From an uncultured Clostridia bacterium (lineage in GTDB: Bacteria > Bacillota > Clostridia > UBA1381), in the NCBI GenBank assembly GCA_905236685.1, contig CAJOPD010000061.1, forward strand, positions 1-5,555: a stretch of 5,555 nt of DNA, read 5' to 3'. Under the pieces are notes generated by a model. It was not told the DNA's origin, searched no databases, and saw only the letters and a program-made list of their open reading frames with translations. Of the stretch, positions 5,163-5,555 are shown piece by piece (within the stretch, counting starts at the first letter, position 1; every line of letters starts with the position of its first letter). The position numbers and the translations under genes were made by a program.

Positions 5163-5528
5163 ATGGCAAGAATTGCAGGTGTTGACTTACCGAGAGAAAA
5201 AAGAGTTGAAATCGGTTTAACTTATATCTACGGTATCGGTCTCAAAACATCACAGAAATTGCTGAAAGAAAACGGTATAAATCCCGATACGAGAGTAAAG
5301 GATTTAGCGGAAGCAGAGGTAAGCAAGTTAAGAGAATCAATCAGTAACTATACTGTTGAGGGTGAACTTAAAACACAAATTTCTCTTGATATTAAAAGAC
5401 TTATGGAAATCGGCTGTTACAGGGGAGTAAGACATAGAAAAGGTCTTCCTGTAAGGGGTCAGAATACCAAAAATAATGCAAGAACCAGAAAAGGTCCTGC
5501 AAGAACAATGGCAAATAAGAAGAAGTAA
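5163..5528 (+). CDS. rpsM: 30S ribosomal protein S13
   Basis: S13 sits in the head of the small subunit, contacts 16S rRNA and the P-site tRNA through its tail, and forms bridges to the large subunit. The product has 121 residues, normal for the family. It shows MARIAGVDLPREKRVEIGLT (1-20), YIYGIGLKTSQKLL (21-34) with the helix-two-turn-helix region, DIKRLMEIGCYRGVRHRKGL (76-95), then PVRGQ-T-NNARTRKG and a basic lysine tail. The ATG has GGAGGTG at 5151-5157. It begins what in most bacteria is the alpha operon (S13, S11, S4, RNA polymerase alpha, L17), and in many Firmicutes it follows rpmJ closely; here it follows after 182 nt, so separate control is possible. Confidence 0.98.
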   Translation: MARIAGVDLPREKRVEIGLTYIYGIGLKTSQKLLKENGINPDTRVKDLAEAEVSKLRESISNYTVEGELKTQISLDIKRLMEIGCYRGVRHRKGLPVRGQNTKNNARTRKGPARTMANKKK

Positions 5529-5543
5529 AGGGGGGACTAAGCA

Positions 5544-5555
5544 ATGGCAAAAGTA
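5544..5555 (+). CDS. rpsK: 30S ribosomal protein S11, N-terminal start (partial)
   Basis: ATG at 5544 opens a frame reading M-A-K-V to the window edge. It is preceded by AAAGGGGGGA at 5527-5536, a good ribosome binding site, 15 nt after the rpsM stop. Four residues cannot identify a protein; the call rests on the near-universal rpsM-rpsK order and on the fact that many S11 proteins begin MAK. Confidence 0.75.

Overview
The window is a compact, one-strand stretch of the bacterial spc ribosomal-protein operon running into the start of the alpha operon. The order is rplF (3' end), rplR, rpsE, rpmD, rplO, secY, adk, map, a KOW-domain L14e-like protein gene, infA, rpmJ, rpsM and rpsK (first codons). 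Moderate-to-low G+C (about 40% by eye), strong AGGAGG-type ribosome binding sites, GTG and TTG starts, zinc-ligand cysteines in the adenylate kinase LID and the KOW gene between map and infA together indicate a Gram-positive Firmicute, most likely class Clostridia. Genus cannot be read from this sequence.

Layout: 1-1612 carries the ribosomal proteins L6 (end), L18, S5, L30 and L15. 1614-2945 is secY, the translocon channel, one base after rplO. 2965-4360 holds adk and map, four bases apart. 4374-4980 holds three small genes: KOW protein, infA and rpmJ. 4981-5162 is the only real intergenic gap (182 nt); it is AT-rich, contains a possible nested stem-loop and has a TATAAT hexamer 35 bases before the rpsM ATG. 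5163-5555 is rpsM and the start of rpsK.

The genes share one theme, making proteins and processing or exporting them. They supply subunits of both ribosomal subunits, the initiation factor IF1, the enzyme that removes the initiator methionine (MetAP), the SecY channel that moves new proteins into or across the membrane, and adenylate kinase, which balances adenine nucleotides. Gene gaps are 1-29 nt except before rpsM, so one polycistronic transcript with coupled translation is likely. A separate promoter or RNA control point may sit before rpsM.

This is a conserved housekeeping region. I see no mobile element, CRISPR array, phage gene or unknown multi-gene system. Points worth a second look are the rpmJ-rpsM gap, the UUG start of infA, two departures from family consensus in adenylate kinase, and the L14e-like KOW protein. 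Four proteins (rpmD, rpmJ, rplF end, rpsK start) were translated by hand from the sequence, and the starts of map and infA were moved downstream from the longest possible reading frames.
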